From positions 1,612,001 through 1,676,000 of the forward strand of contig NZ_CP072596.1 of assembly GCF_017815535.1 (NCBI RefSeq): a DNA stretch of 64,000 bases. The letters run 5' to 3'. The stretch comes from Tessaracoccus sp. MC1865. Lineage in GTDB: Bacteria > Actinomycetota > Actinomycetes > Propionibacteriales > Propionibacteriaceae. The notes under the pieces were generated by a model. It worked only from the letters and a program-made list of their open reading frames with translations. It searched no databases and had not been told where the DNA came from. Positions 22,667-31,409 of the stretch are shown here, piece after piece; position 1 is the first letter of the stretch, and every line of letters begins with the position of its first letter. Both the position numbers and the translations under genes were made by a program.

Positions 22667-23319
22667 GCCTGCCGTTCTATGTCAGTCCCGAGCAGCAGAT
22701 GTTGGACAGGGCGGAGTTCGCCCGCAAGGGCATCGCACGGGGGCGCGCCGTCGTCGTCCTGCGCTATGCCGGTGGGATCGCGATGGTGGCGGAGAACCAC
22801 TCCACGACGCTGAACAAGGTCGCCGAGATCTACGACCGCATCGGTTTCGCAGCGGTCGGCCGGTACAACGAGTTCGAGACGCTGCGGATCGCCGGGATCC
22901 GGCACGCGGATCTGCGGGGCTACTCCTATGACCGCCGTGACGTGACGGGCCGCAGCCTGGCCGGCGCCTACTCGCAGCTGCTGGGCGGCGCGTTCGCCTC
23001 CGGCGGTGAGAAGCCCTATGAGGTGGAGCTGATCGTCGCTGAACTGGGGGAGCAGCCCATCGGCGACGTGCTGTACCGGATCAGCTACGACGGCGTGATC
23101 ACCGACGAACAGGAACTCGCGGTCATCGGCGGGGACGCCGAACGGGTCGCCGACGTGGTGCGGGCCGGTTTCGCCCCCGACGCACCGCTGCGCGACGCCG
23201 TCGCGCTGGCCGGCAACGCCCTGCACTCGGACCAGCTCGAGGTCGCCGTGCTGGAGCGCGGCGAGGCCCGGCGCCGCACCTTCCGCCGCCTCAGCCGGGA
23301 CGAGGTGGCCCGTGGCTGA
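22663..23319 (+). CDS. prcA: proteasome alpha subunit
   Basis: Forms the outer, gating rings of the 20S proteasome. The N-terminus [37 protein letters not shown] matches actinobacterial PrcA, including the gate segment. At 218 residues it is about 30 shorter at the C-terminus than I recall for Mycobacterium tuberculosis. GTG start overlapping the prcB stop. It overlaps tyrA by 8 bases, the position where pafA usually follows. Confidence 0.93.
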   Translation: MSLPFYVSPEQQMLDRAEFARKGIARGRAVVVLRYAGGIAMVAENHSTTLNKVAEIYDRIGFAAVGRYNEFETLRIAGIRHADLRGYSYDRRDVTGRSLAGAYSQLLGGAFASGGEKPYEVELIVAELGEQPIGDVLYRISYDGVITDEQELAVIGGDAERVADVVRAGFAPDAPLRDAVALAGNALHSDQLEVAVLERGEARRRTFRRLSRDEVARG

Positions 23320-24385
23320 ATCGGTACTGATCCTGGGCGCCGGCCTGGTGGGCTCCTCGCTCGGGCTGGCCCTCACGCGCGCCGGCTACGACGTGATCCT
23401 CTGGGACATCGTGGCCGCCCATTCCCTGGTGGCCGCGGGGCTCGGCGCCGGCCGCATCTCGGATGAGGCCACCGACAACCCCGACATTGTGGTGGTCGCC
23501 ACCCCGCCAGAGGTGATCCCCAGCCTCGTGGCGGAGACCCTCGAGAAGTTCCCGCACGCCGTGATCACCGACGTCGGCTCCGTCAAGGCCCCCATCCTGG
23601 AGGCGGTGGTGAAGCTCGCTCCGGAGCATCGCCGCTACGTGGGCTCGCACCCTATGGCCGGATCCCAGTTCACCGGCCCCCTCACCGCATCAGGCGACCT
23701 CTTCAAGGACCGCACCTGGGTGGTCACCCCGCAGGACGGGAACCTGCCGGAGGACGTGGCCCGCATCGAGAAGCTCGCCCAGGAGGTGGGGGCACGCGTC
23801 GTCACCATGCCGGTGGACCTGCACGACGAGGCGGTGGCGCAGGTCAGTCACGTGCCGCATCTGATGAGCATCCTGACCGCGAGCCACCTCCGTGAGGTGC
23901 CCACGGACAACCTGCGGCTCGCCGGCCAGGGGATCCGCGACGTCACCCGCATCGCCGGTTCGGACCCGGCCCTGTGGCGCCAGATCATCGTCTCCAACGC
24001 CGACGCCGTCCGCCACGAACTCGAGGAGGTCGCCACGGACCTGGCGCACCTCATCAGCGTGCTGGACCACCCCGAGGACCTCGAGCACTTCCTGTCCATC
24101 GGGCGCACCGGCGCCCATTCACTGCTCGGCAAGCACGGCCAGAACCCTCTCGATCTGCTCAAGGTCACCGTCGAGATCCCCGATGAACCGCGCGCCCTGG
24201 GCCGCCTGTTCACCGACATCGGCGAGCTGGGCTTCAACGTCGAGGACTTTGAAATCACCCACGACCCGGTCCGCGAGGTCGGCTACCTGCAGATCTCCGT
24301 CGAGAGCGAGGTCGCCGAGAAGCTCCGCGCCACCCTGCTGGAGCGCGGCTGGGGTGCGTGGTCATCCAACGGAGGAAATGTCTGA
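23312..24385 (+). CDS. tyrA: prephenate dehydrogenase with ACT domain
   Basis: Converts prephenate to 4-hydroxyphenylpyruvate for tyrosine. A Rossmann domain starts [26 protein letters not shown] carries the catalytic His and [19 protein letters not shown] is a family signature. Residues from about 285 to the end form an ACT domain ([34 protein letters not shown]), probably for feedback by tyrosine. GTG start inside the prcA end. The stop overlaps the cmk start (TGATG). Confidence 0.93.
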   Translation: MAESVLILGAGLVGSSLGLALTRAGYDVILWDIVAAHSLVAAGLGAGRISDEATDNPDIVVVATPPEVIPSLVAETLEKFPHAVITDVGSVKAPILEAVVKLAPEHRRYVGSHPMAGSQFTGPLTASGDLFKDRTWVVTPQDGNLPEDVARIEKLAQEVGARVVTMPVDLHDEAVAQVSHVPHLMSILTASHLREVPTDNLRLAGQGIRDVTRIAGSDPALWRQIIVSNADAVRHELEEVATDLAHLISVLDHPEDLEHFLSIGRTGAHSLLGKHGQNPLDLLKVTVEIPDEPRALGRLFTDIGELGFNVEDFEITHDPVREVGYLQISVESEVAEKLRATLLERGWGAWSSNGGNV

Positions 24386-25041
24386 TGTCTCTGCTGATCG
24401 CCATCGACGGGCCCAGCGGCTCCGGCAAGTCCACCACCGCAAAACTGCTGGCCCGACGGCTGGGCCTGGGGTACCTCGACACAGGCGCCATGTACCGGGC
24501 GGCGACCACCGAGTACCTGCGTCGCTATCCCGGGGGAGCCGACGGCGACGCGGTGGCCCGGCTCGTCGCCGAGGCCGCGCTGGTGTGCGGAACCACCCCG
24601 GAGTCGCCGACGTTCCACATCAACGGGCACGACGTCACCGACGAGATCCGCGAGCCGCGGATCTCCGCGGCCGTCTCGACAGTCGCCACCAACCTCGAGG
24701 TACGTCGGTTGCTCACGAAACTGATGCGCACCGTCATCGCCCAGCACGACCGGCGCATCGTCGTCGAGGGCCGCGACATCACCACGGTCGTGGCGCCTGA
24801 CGCGGACGTTCGGGTGCTGCTGGTGGCGGATCCCTCCGCCCGGGTCGCCAGGCGCGCCGCCGAGGTGGAGGGCAGGGCCACCGCAGCCGAGGTGACCGAC
24901 CAGGTGCTCCGCCGTGACCGCGACGACTCCACGGTGTCGAACTTCACGGAGGCCGCAGCGGGCGTGACGGTCATCGATTCGACCTTCCTGACACCCTCGG
25001 AAGTGGTCGACGCAATCGTCGCGCTCACACCGCCCAGCTGA
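24385..25041 (+). CDS. cmk: cytidylate kinase
   Basis: Phosphorylates CMP and dCMP. The P-loop is [15 protein letters not shown] near the N-terminus, followed by [14 protein letters not shown] and [24 protein letters not shown] 24385 is chosen because GGAGGA lies 8 bases upstream and it overlaps the tyrA stop; a GTG at 24358 in the same frame has no such support. 218 residues, normal for the family. cmk-der is a conserved pair. Confidence 0.95.
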   Translation: MSLLIAIDGPSGSGKSTTAKLLARRLGLGYLDTGAMYRAATTEYLRRYPGGADGDAVARLVAEAALVCGTTPESPTFHINGHDVTDEIREPRISAAVSTVATNLEVRRLLTKLMRTVIAQHDRRIVVEGRDITTVVAPDADVRVLLVADPSARVARRAAEVEGRATAAEVTDQVLRRDRDDSTVSNFTEAAAGVTVIDSTFLTPSEVVDAIVALTPPS

Positions 25042-25047
25042 TTCGAC

Positions 25048-25053
25048 TAGGCT
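25048..25053 (+). promoter_or_regulatory. -10 box upstream of der
   Basis: TAGGCT lies seven bases after the cmk stop and about 32 bases before the der start, giving a short leader that contains AGGAGG. der can therefore be made independently of cmk. Confidence 0.45.
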
Positions 25054-25085
25054 GGGGCGCTGCCCACTCTCTTCAGGAGGCTCCC

Positions 25086-26417
25086 GTGACCGAGACCGTC
25101 AAGCCCATCGTGGCCGTTGTCGGCCGACCCAACGTCGGTAAGTCGACGCTGGTCAACCGTATCCTCGGTCGCCGGGAAGCCGTGGTGCAGGACCAGCCGG
25201 GCGTCACGCGCGACCGCGTCTCGTACGACGCGAACTGGAACGGCCGAGAATTCGTGCTCGTCGACACCGGCGGCTGGATCTCCGACGCGACGGGGATGGC
25301 CGCCGCCATCGCGGAGCAGGCGGAGATGGCCATCTCGCTGGCCGACGCGGTGCTGTTCGTCGTCGACGCCACCGTCGGCACCACGGATGAGGACGAGGCC
25401 GTGGTCCGCGTGCTGCGCCGTTCCCAGAAGCCCGTGGTGCTCGCAGCGAACAAGGTCGACGACCAGCGTCATGAGGTCATGGCCGCCAGCATGTGGAACC
25501 TTGGCCTGGGCGAGCCGTTCCCGGTGTCGGCGCTGCACGGCCGCGGCTCGGGCGACATGCTCGATGCGCTGCTGGACGCCATCCCTGAGGCCCCGCGCGA
25601 GACCTACGACGAGATCGGTGGCCCGCGTCGCATCGCCATCGTGGGCAAGCCGAACGTGGGCAAGTCCTCGCTGCTGAACAAGATGGCGGGGGAGAAGAGG
25701 GTCGTCGTGTCGGACGTGTCCGGCACCACCGTGGACCCTGTCGACGAACTCGTCGAGATCAGCGGCCAGGTGTACCGCCTCATCGACACCGCCGGCATCC
25801 GCAAGCGGGTCAAGGAGGCCTCCGGCCACGAGTATTACGCCTCGCTCCGCACCCAGGCCGCCATCGAACGCGCCGAGGTGTGCATCATGGTGGTCGACGC
25901 CTCGGAGCCGGTGTCGGACCAGGACCTGCGCATCCTCAGCAACATCGAGGAGTCCGGCCGCGCCCTGGTGATCGCCTTCAACAAGTGGGACCTCACCGAC
26001 GAGGAGCGTCGCTACTACCTGGAGCGCGAGGTGGACCGCGACCTGCAGGCGTGGAAGTGGGCACCCACTGTGAACATCTCAGCGCTGACCGGCCGCAACG
26101 TCGACAAGCTCGGCAAGGCCATCGAAACGGCCGCCGCGGGCTGGGAGTCGCGCATCTCCACCGGCAAGCTCAACGCCTTCCTCGGCCGGCTCTCCGCCGC
26201 CCACCCGCACCCCGTGCGCAGCGGCAAGCAGCCGCGGATCCTGTTCGGCACGCAGGCGCAGAACTGCCCGCCCACCTTCGCCCTGTTTACCAGCGGCAAG
26301 ATGGACGAGACTTACGTGCGCTACATCGAGCGTCGCCTCCGCGAGGACTTCGGCTTCGAGGGATCGCCCGTCCAGGTGCAGATCCGCGCTCGTGAGAAGC
26401 GCAAGGACCGCGTCTGA
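25086..26417 (+). CDS. der: ribosome biogenesis GTPase Der (EngA)
   Basis: Essential double-GTPase that acts in 50S assembly. Two G domains are visible: GRPNVGKST with DTGG and NKVD in the first, and [10 protein letters not shown] with DTAG and NKWD in the second, then a KH-like domain ending in [16 protein letters not shown]. The 443-residue length is normal. GTG start with AGGAGG five bases upstream. Confidence 0.97.
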   Translation: MTETVKPIVAVVGRPNVGKSTLVNRILGRREAVVQDQPGVTRDRVSYDANWNGREFVLVDTGGWISDATGMAAAIAEQAEMAISLADAVLFVVDATVGTTDEDEAVVRVLRRSQKPVVLAANKVDDQRHEVMAASMWNLGLGEPFPVSALHGRGSGDMLDALLDAIPEAPRETYDEIGGPRRIAIVGKPNVGKSSLLNKMAGEKRVVVSDVSGTTVDPVDELVEISGQVYRLIDTAGIRKRVKEASGHEYYASLRTQAAIERAEVCIMVVDASEPVSDQDLRILSNIEESGRALVIAFNKWDLTDEERRYYLEREVDRDLQAWKWAPTVNISALTGRNVDKLGKAIETAAAGWESRISTGKLNAFLGRLSAAHPHPVRSGKQPRILFGTQAQNCPPTFALFTSGKMDETYVRYIERRLREDFGFEGSPVQVQIRAREKRKDRV

Positions 26418-26486
26418 CGCCAAGCGGAGGCGAGATCGGATCCGGGGGGTGGGGGGAGTACGCTTCGCTCTGGAGGCGATTACCAC

Positions 26487-28241
26487 ATGGGAAACCGGGA
26501 TTTCCGGATTGAAACTCAGCGCCTGACGCCGAGGGAACAGATACGCCGCTACCGAGTGCTGGCGGGCGAACACTTCATCAACCTGAGGAACCTCTGGCCG
26601 GGGCCAGCGGACTATGGGGGGTTGAAGCACTCCTGGCTGAAGGACCTGGTGGCCGGCATAACCGTCGGTGTCGTGGCTCTTCCGCTCGCTCTGGGCTTCG
26701 GTGTCGCCTCGGGGGCGGGTGCCGCGGCCGGCCTCGTCACCGCCATCGTCGCGGGCATCGTCGCTGCCGTGTTCGGCGGTTCCCACCTGCAGGTCTCCGG
26801 CCCCACCGGCGCCATGACCGTAGTACTGCTTCCGGTCATCGCCAAGTACGGCCTCGGCGTGATCCCCCTGCTCGCCATCATGGGTGGCATCATCGTGGTG
26901 GCCATGGCCATCACTGCGGTCGGCAGATCCGTGGAGTTCATCCCCTTCCCTGTGGTGGAGGGGTTCACGATGGGCATCGGCGTGATCATCGCCCTTCAGC
27001 AGCTGCCGCTCATCCTCGACGCCCCACGCGGCACGTCGGAATCCACCCTGGTCGCCGGTTGGCAGACCATCCAGCAGGCCGATTGGAGCCACGCCTGGCA
27101 GCCTCTGGCGGTGGCGGTGGCGGTCATCGCCCTGCACCTGGTGGGCCTGCGTTACGTGCCGAAATGGCCACTCGCGCTCATCTCGATCATCATCGCCACG
27201 GTCGCCGTCGTGCTGCTGCCCATCACGGTGGACTCCATCGGGGCGCTGCCCACCGGCCTGCCCTCACCGCGCGTGCCGGACTTCACCTTGGGGATGCTGC
27301 AGGACCTGGCCGGGCCGGCGCTCGCCATCGCGGCGCTGGCCGCGCTCGAGTCGCTGCTGTCCGCCAGGGTCGCCGACGGGATGCGCCCGGACCTCTCTCC
27401 GACGAACCCGGACCGCGAGCTGATGGGCCAGGGCCTGGCCAACATCGCGTCGGGGCTCTTCGGTGGCCTGCCCGCCACGGGCGCCATCGCCCGGACCGCC
27501 GTCAACGTCCGATCCGGGGCCCGTACCCGGCTGTCGTCGGTGACGCACGCCGTGATGCTGCTGGCCGTCATGTTGCTGTTGGCGCCCATCGTGGCGACCG
27601 TGCCGATGGCCGCGCTGGGCGGCGTGCTCCTGGTGACCGCCGGGCGCATGATCAACCTGCGCCTGGGCCGCACGATGCTCACCGTCACCAGGGCGGATCG
27701 CAACACGTTCCTGCTCACCTTCGCCGCCACCGTCCTGCTGGACCTGGTGGCCGCCGTGCTGCTGGGGCTCCTGATGGCTGCCGTGATGAGCCTGCGGCAC
27801 ATGGCCACCTACTCCGTGGTGGCCCGGCAGAACCTGCCCACCACCACGATGGAGGGCGTCGTGGACTGGAACGTGGAGCAGGAGCACCTGCGCGATGCCG
27901 TCGCCATCTTCCGGGTCGATGGCGCGCTGTTCTACGGCAACGCGCAGCGGTTCATCGACGAGGTCAACGACCTGGGGGACCACACCGCGGCGGTGATCAT
28001 CCGCTGTCACCAGATGCGCATCCTCGACGCGTCCGGCGCCGTGGCGCTCGACACCGCGCTGCGGCGATTGCGCCGACGTCACGTCATCTACGTCATCCAG
28101 GGCATGAACAACAGCCAGCGACGCACCTCGGTGCTGATGGGCGCCACCCAGCAGCGCCATCACGTCAAGGAACTGTCCGAGGCGCTGACCTGGATTGACG
28201 ACGAACTGCGCACCGGCGTGGTTCAGACGAAGATGATCTGA
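26487..28241 (+). CDS. SulP family anion transporter with STAS domain
   Basis: Integral membrane transporter of 584 residues. A hydrophobic core from about 50 to 440 contains the SulP signature DLVAGITVGVVALPLALGFGVASG and QVSGPTGAMTV. A C-terminal STAS domain (about 465-575) has the ILDASGAVALDTAL strand-helix. Family members carry sulfate, bicarbonate or other anions; the substrate cannot be read from sequence. GGAG precedes the ATG by 9-12 bases. It converges on the sulfide-oxidation operon with a 19-base overlap of coding ends, which makes a sulfur-anion role attractive but unproven. Confidence 0.9.
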   Translation: MGNRDFRIETQRLTPREQIRRYRVLAGEHFINLRNLWPGPADYGGLKHSWLKDLVAGITVGVVALPLALGFGVASGAGAAAGLVTAIVAGIVAAVFGGSHLQVSGPTGAMTVVLLPVIAKYGLGVIPLLAIMGGIIVVAMAITAVGRSVEFIPFPVVEGFTMGIGVIIALQQLPLILDAPRGTSESTLVAGWQTIQQADWSHAWQPLAVAVAVIALHLVGLRYVPKWPLALISIIIATVAVVLLPITVDSIGALPTGLPSPRVPDFTLGMLQDLAGPALAIAALAALESLLSARVADGMRPDLSPTNPDRELMGQGLANIASGLFGGLPATGAIARTAVNVRSGARTRLSSVTHAVMLLAVMLLLAPIVATVPMAALGGVLLVTAGRMINLRLGRTMLTVTRADRNTFLLTFAATVLLDLVAAVLLGLLMAAVMSLRHMATYSVVARQNLPTTTMEGVVDWNVEQEHLRDAVAIFRVDGALFYGNAQRFIDEVNDLGDHTAAVIIRCHQMRILDASGAVALDTALRRLRRRHVIYVIQGMNNSQRRTSVLMGATQQRHHVKELSEALTWIDDELRTGVVQTKMI

Positions 28242-28852
28242 CCTCCAGCGCTGAGTTCGACGAAGTCGGAGGCGGAGATCACGTCCTCCACCCCTTCATA
28301 GAGGTCGGACATGACCAGGCCGTTCATGTCGAAGCTGAGTTTGCAGCCCCACAGGTGACCTCCGGCCGCCACGATGATGTCGAGGAACTCGCGCACCCCT
28401 GGAATCTCCAGGTCATCGAGTTGTTTGGTCATCATCTTGGTCGCCATCCGCGTCATGCCGGGGATGGCGCCCATGCCGGACCACACCGGCATGGACGGCG
28501 CCATCGGCAGGTGCATGGCGGTGTTGCCGAGCATGGTGAACTTCAGGTTGTCCATCGTGCGTTCGGTCACCAGGTCGAAGCCCCAGAACGTGAAGAAGAT
28601 GTGGGTCTCGATGCCTTCGCCCAACGCTGCATTGGCCATGATGAGTGCCGGGTAGGCCATGTCCAGGTTGCCCTTGGAGGCGATGAAGCACATCTTCCGC
28701 GGCTGCCCCGCGGGCTCGGACACGACGGCGGCGGCTGCAAAGTCCGACGGCTTCAGACGTGCCTTACCCTCCGTCGAATCGTTGGACGACGGGGGCCGGG
28801 CGGTCGCCGGGCCGAAGTCGGGGATGATGGGGTGGTCGAGGATCTCGGTCAT
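28223..28852 (-). CDS. DsrE/DsrF/DrsH-like sulfur carrier protein
   Basis: 209 residues: about 45 disordered residues, then a DsrE-like fold starting MCFIASKGNLDMAYPALIMANAALGEG and containing HIFFTFWGFDLV. A conserved Cys sits in HLWGCKLSFDMNGL, the position that carries persulfide in DsrE2-type proteins. It is the last gene of a minus-strand operon after the quinone oxidoreductase and DsrC-like genes; its AGAAAGG ribosome site overlaps the DsrC stop. Likely role is sulfane-sulfur transfer from the oxidoreductase product; partner not proven. Confidence 0.85.
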   Translation of the reverse strand: MTEILDHPIIPDFGPATARPPSSNDSTEGKARLKPSDFAAAAVVSEPAGQPRKMCFIASKGNLDMAYPALIMANAALGEGIETHIFFTFWGFDLVTERTMDNLKFTMLGNTAMHLPMAPSMPVWSGMGAIPGMTRMATKMMTKQLDDLEIPGVREFLDIIVAAGGHLWGCKLSFDMNGLVMSDLYEGVEDVISASDFVELSAGGQIIFV

Positions 28853-28864
28853 GCCACGGCCTTT

Positions 28865-29185
28865 CTAGACGCAGCCCTTGGGCTTGGGGAGCCCGGCGAT
28901 ATAGGACATCTTCTTGGCCGGCTTGCCGGGGAAGAGACGGAACAACTCCTTCATGTCGAAGCCGCCCACCACGGACGTGCGGCGCAGCGTCGCCGTCTCC
29001 TTGCGCTCCGGGTAGTCGCTGCGGAGGAAGCGCAGCACCTTCCAGTGCTCGTCGGTGAGTTCGTCGAGGCCGGCGTACCCGGCCAGGGTGCGGGCGAGGT
29101 CGTCGTCCCACTGTTCGTAGTCGGTGAGAAAGCCCTCGTCGTTGACGTCAATGACGCGGCCGCCGTCGATGCGTGTGCGTGGCAC
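28865..29185 (-). CDS. TusE/DsrC family sulfur-relay protein
   Basis: 106 residues ending GLPKPKGCV, the hallmark DsrC/TusE tail with the penultimate cysteine that receives sulfur. The second cysteine of true DsrC, eleven residues earlier, is Ser here (KKMSYIAGLP), so only one redox Cys is present, as in TusE-type carriers. No dsrAB sulfite reductase is in the window. GTG start with GGAG about six bases upstream; 11 bases after the SQR-like gene and 12 before the DsrE-like gene. Persulfide acceptor between those two is the likely job. Confidence 0.9.
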   Translation of the reverse strand: MPRTRIDGGRVIDVNDEGFLTDYEQWDDDLARTLAGYAGLDELTDEHWKVLRFLRSDYPERKETATLRRTSVVGGFDMKELFRLFPGKPAKKMSYIAGLPKPKGCV

Positions 29186-29196
29186 GGGAGTCTCCT

Positions 29197-30483
29197 TCAG
29201 TTCCGGGTGCCGAGGGGCAGCTTTTTGCGTGCCCATTGGGTGAGGGTGAGCCCGGAGGAGTCGCCTTCGAGGCGCTTGCCGAGCAGCAGCATGTCCGTGG
29301 TGAACGGCAGCGGGCGGCCCTTCAGGAGCAGCTGCCAGTAGACCCATCTGAACGCGAGCTTCGCCAGGTGGTTCGAGCGCGACTCGCCGAGCAGCCGCAT
29401 CGGCCCGACCACCGGGAGGGGGAAGGTGCCCGTGTAGGGCTGCGTCTCGTAGTTGAAGTCCAGCAACATGCCCTTGCCGTGGCCGGTCTCGATGAAGCAG
29501 TTCGCGTGTCCGTCGAACGAGTGGGGGAGGGGCTCGCCCTTCAGGTAGTGCGGCCAGTTGTCCAAGAACACGTCGACCGAGAAATGCGCGACCGACCCGG
29601 CCTTCGATGTCGGCAGGGTGCCGCCGTCGCCCAGCACGAAGATGTCCGGATGGGCATCCGCCCGCATGGTCTGCTGGTCGCAGGGCACGAGGTTGAGCTC
29701 GTCCCCCAGTCCTGAACGCGAGATGTACTCCGGGCCGAGATTCAGGGGGATGGACACCAACAGGTCGTAGGGGATCCGCCGGTCGTCGTAGGAGACCAGT
29801 TCCTTCGCGTCGGTGTCGACGCGTTCGACGGCGAAGTCCGTCTCCAACGCGATGTCGCGCTCGGCGAACATCGACCCGAGCTCCCTGGAGGCGACCGGCT
29901 TGGTGAAAGCCCCGTCGAGCGGGGTCACGTAGACGATCTCCACCTTGTGTCGCGACTTCCGGTCCCGGAAGAAGCCGTCGGCCAGGAAGGTGAACTCCAG
30001 TGGCGCGACCGGGCACTTGATGGGCATGTCGGTGAGGTGGATGACGAGGCGGCCGCCCCTGAAGTCCCGCATGGCGTCGCGCAGGGCGATGGAGGCGGGC
30101 AGATCGTAGAAGTGGTGGACGTCAGGGCTGTCCGCCCCGGGCGTCAGGTCCGGTCTCGGCTGAACCCCCGTGGCGATGACGAGAGTGTCCCACGGCAGTT
30201 CGCGACCGTCGGCGAGCAGCACACTCTTGCTGTCGACAGCGATGCGGTCGATTTCGCCGAGGACGAGATCCACATCGCGCGGCAGGTACCGGCGGCGCGG
30301 CTCCACGATCTTGTCCGGGGTGTAGATGCCGAACGGCAGGAACAGGTAGCCGGGCTGGTAGTGGTGGTCGTTGTCGCGGTCGATCACCGTGATGGCGAGC
30401 TCCTCTGGCGGATGGACAGCGCGCAGCTTGTTGGCCACCATCGTGCCTGCGGTGCCCCCACCGAGGATGAGCAGTCTCTTCAT
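29197..30483 (-). CDS. sulfide:quinone oxidoreductase-like FAD protein
   Basis: 428-residue flavoprotein: MKRLLILGGGTAGTMVANKL is the FAD dinucleotide fold, LPWDTLVIATGVQPRPDL follows, and DIFVLGDGGTLPTSKAGSVAH is the second FAD motif. IKCPVAPLEFTFLAD carries the conserved Cys of the SQR/flavocytochrome c family; other Cys occur in LVPCDQQ and HANCFIETG. Expected to oxidise sulfide to sulfane sulfur and reduce quinone at the membrane. ATG 30483 is chosen for GGAGG five bases upstream; an earlier ATG would overlap that site. First gene of the sulfur operon. Confidence 0.86.
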   Translation of the reverse strand: MKRLLILGGGTAGTMVANKLRAVHPPEELAITVIDRDNDHHYQPGYLFLPFGIYTPDKIVEPRRRYLPRDVDLVLGEIDRIAVDSKSVLLADGRELPWDTLVIATGVQPRPDLTPGADSPDVHHFYDLPASIALRDAMRDFRGGRLVIHLTDMPIKCPVAPLEFTFLADGFFRDRKSRHKVEIVYVTPLDGAFTKPVASRELGSMFAERDIALETDFAVERVDTDAKELVSYDDRRIPYDLLVSIPLNLGPEYISRSGLGDELNLVPCDQQTMRADAHPDIFVLGDGGTLPTSKAGSVAHFSVDVFLDNWPHYLKGEPLPHSFDGHANCFIETGHGKGMLLDFNYETQPYTGTFPLPVVGPMRLLGESRSNHLAKLAFRWVYWQLLLKGRPLPFTTDMLLLGKRLEGDSSGLTLTQWARKKLPLGTRN

Positions 30484-30512
30484 TGAGACCTCCATGAGTA
30501 GGAATGCTCACG

Positions 30513-30533
30513 ATTCTATACCCCGCCCCGTAT
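30513..30533 (-). promoter_or_regulatory. promoter with CsoR/CstR-like inverted repeat for the sulfide operon
   Basis: On the minus strand TAGAAT (30518-30513) is a good -10 about 30 bases before the SQR start. Overlapping it is a 16-bp element reading ATAC-N8-GTAT with G/C tracts in the middle (30518-30533). One half-site, GGGGTATA, matches the CsoR/CstR half-site; the other matches only in ATAC. A regulator of this family is not in the window. Confidence 0.45.
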
Positions 30534-30644
30534 GCCTGTGGGGAATCTCGTCAAGCCGGTCGATGCATCTCCAGCCTGCAAGGGCCTCGATGTGCGCACT
30601 TCAGCGAGAGGCGCTAAGCTATCCGAGTTGCCTCACGGCAGCGG

Positions 30645-30718
<74 letters not shown>

Positions 30719-30745
30719 CCGTGTGATGTCTCAGGACATCGGAAT

Positions 30746-30787
30746 AGCCTGAACCCTCAGTGTGAGGGTTCAGGCTTCTTCTTTTTC
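30746..30787 (+). terminator. intrinsic terminator of tRNA-Pro
   Basis: A perfect 13-bp stem, AGCCTGAACCCTC (30746-30758) and GAGGGTTCAGGCT (30764-30776), with a 5-base loop, followed by TCTTCTTTTT. One of the clearest terminators in the window. Its left arm and loop also encode the last codons of the small minus-strand gene that ends at 30757. Confidence 0.9.
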
Positions 30788-31038
30788 GGGTCGCTGGGTT
30801 TGATAGTCCGTGTGGGGTCGAGGGTGGGCATTGGACGCGTCAATGTAGAGAACCTGTTGATCCGCACTTCGATGCCGTCGCGACCCTCGAAGGTGGGCTG
30901 TTCGGCGGCTGGCTGGTTCACGCGTGCCGGATCGGTGGATTGCCACACCATCCCGAGGTGGCCAGCCTCTTCGATAGCCTCGACCGTCGGCGTCGGCTCC
31001 GGGGCTTCCTCACCTTGTGAGAGCCGTGGCAGCGTCAC
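30757..31038 (-). CDS. small hypothetical protein, coupled to the upstream ABM-like gene
   Basis: 93 residues, Pro/Glu-rich, with a lysine-rich end (DPKKKKPEPSH). Not recognised. The GTG start overlaps the stop of the preceding minus-strand gene as GTGA, which argues for a real coupled gene. Its final codons lie in the tRNA-Pro terminator. Against it: low-complexity ends and no known family. Confidence 0.45.
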   Translation of the reverse strand: MTLPRLSQGEEAPEPTPTVEAIEEAGHLGMVWQSTDPARVNQPAAEQPTFEGRDGIEVRINRFSTLTRPMPTLDPTRTIKPSDPKKKKPEPSH

Positions 31039-31328
31039 GGCTGGCTAGCGTCGCGGACTTCAAGGATGCGAGTGATCGGTGCGCCGACGAGGGCGGGGCT
31101 GTTGTCCCGGTTGGCCCACACGCGGGTTCGGAGTAGGTCTAGGAACTGCTCGGCCTGAGTTGTGGTATCGAAGTCGAGGTCAATCAGGACGTAGCCGGGG
31201 TCGTCGACCGGTTGCCGGATGGTGTGGGAACGGACGCCGGATCGGTGGCGCATGTCGGCGAAGCCGTCGAAGGCGTTTCGCCAGGTGCCGAAGTCTGAGA
31301 TCGGGTGCTCGATGTGGAGTGTGAACAT
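31035..31328 (-). CDS. small dimeric alpha/beta-barrel-like protein
   Basis: 97 residues starting MFTLHIEHPISDFGTWRNAFDGFADMRHRSGVRSHTIRQP, with a DDPGYVLIDLDFDTTTQAEQFLDLL second half. The ferredoxin-like beta-alpha-beta pattern resembles antibiotic-biosynthesis-monooxygenase or cyclase-like small proteins; no catalytic residue can be named. CATTGT (31335-31340 on this strand) is six bases before the ATG, so leaderless. It diverges from a LuxR-type gene 81 bases away, the likely regulator. Confidence 0.7.
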   Translation of the reverse strand: MFTLHIEHPISDFGTWRNAFDGFADMRHRSGVRSHTIRQPVDDPGYVLIDLDFDTTTQAEQFLDLLRTRVWANRDNSPALVGAPITRILEVRDASQP

Positions 31329-31329
31329 G

Positions 31330-31403
31330 CCACCACAATGCGCCCTGCATGGTGGGTTTCCCATCCCAGATTCCTGGGTTCTTCGACGGCGGGCTATTAG
31401 GCT
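31330..31403. promoter_or_regulatory. divergent control region with two inverted repeats
   Basis: The gap between the ABM-like gene and the LuxR gene holds CCACCA-N14-TGGTGG (31330-31335 and 31350-31355), which covers the minus-strand -10, and CCCAG-N4-CTGGG (31365-31369 and 31374-31378), which lies over the -35 zone of the LuxR gene (-10 TAGGCT at 31398-31403). Operator function is inferred. Confidence 0.4.
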
Positions 31404-31409
31404 CGTGCC

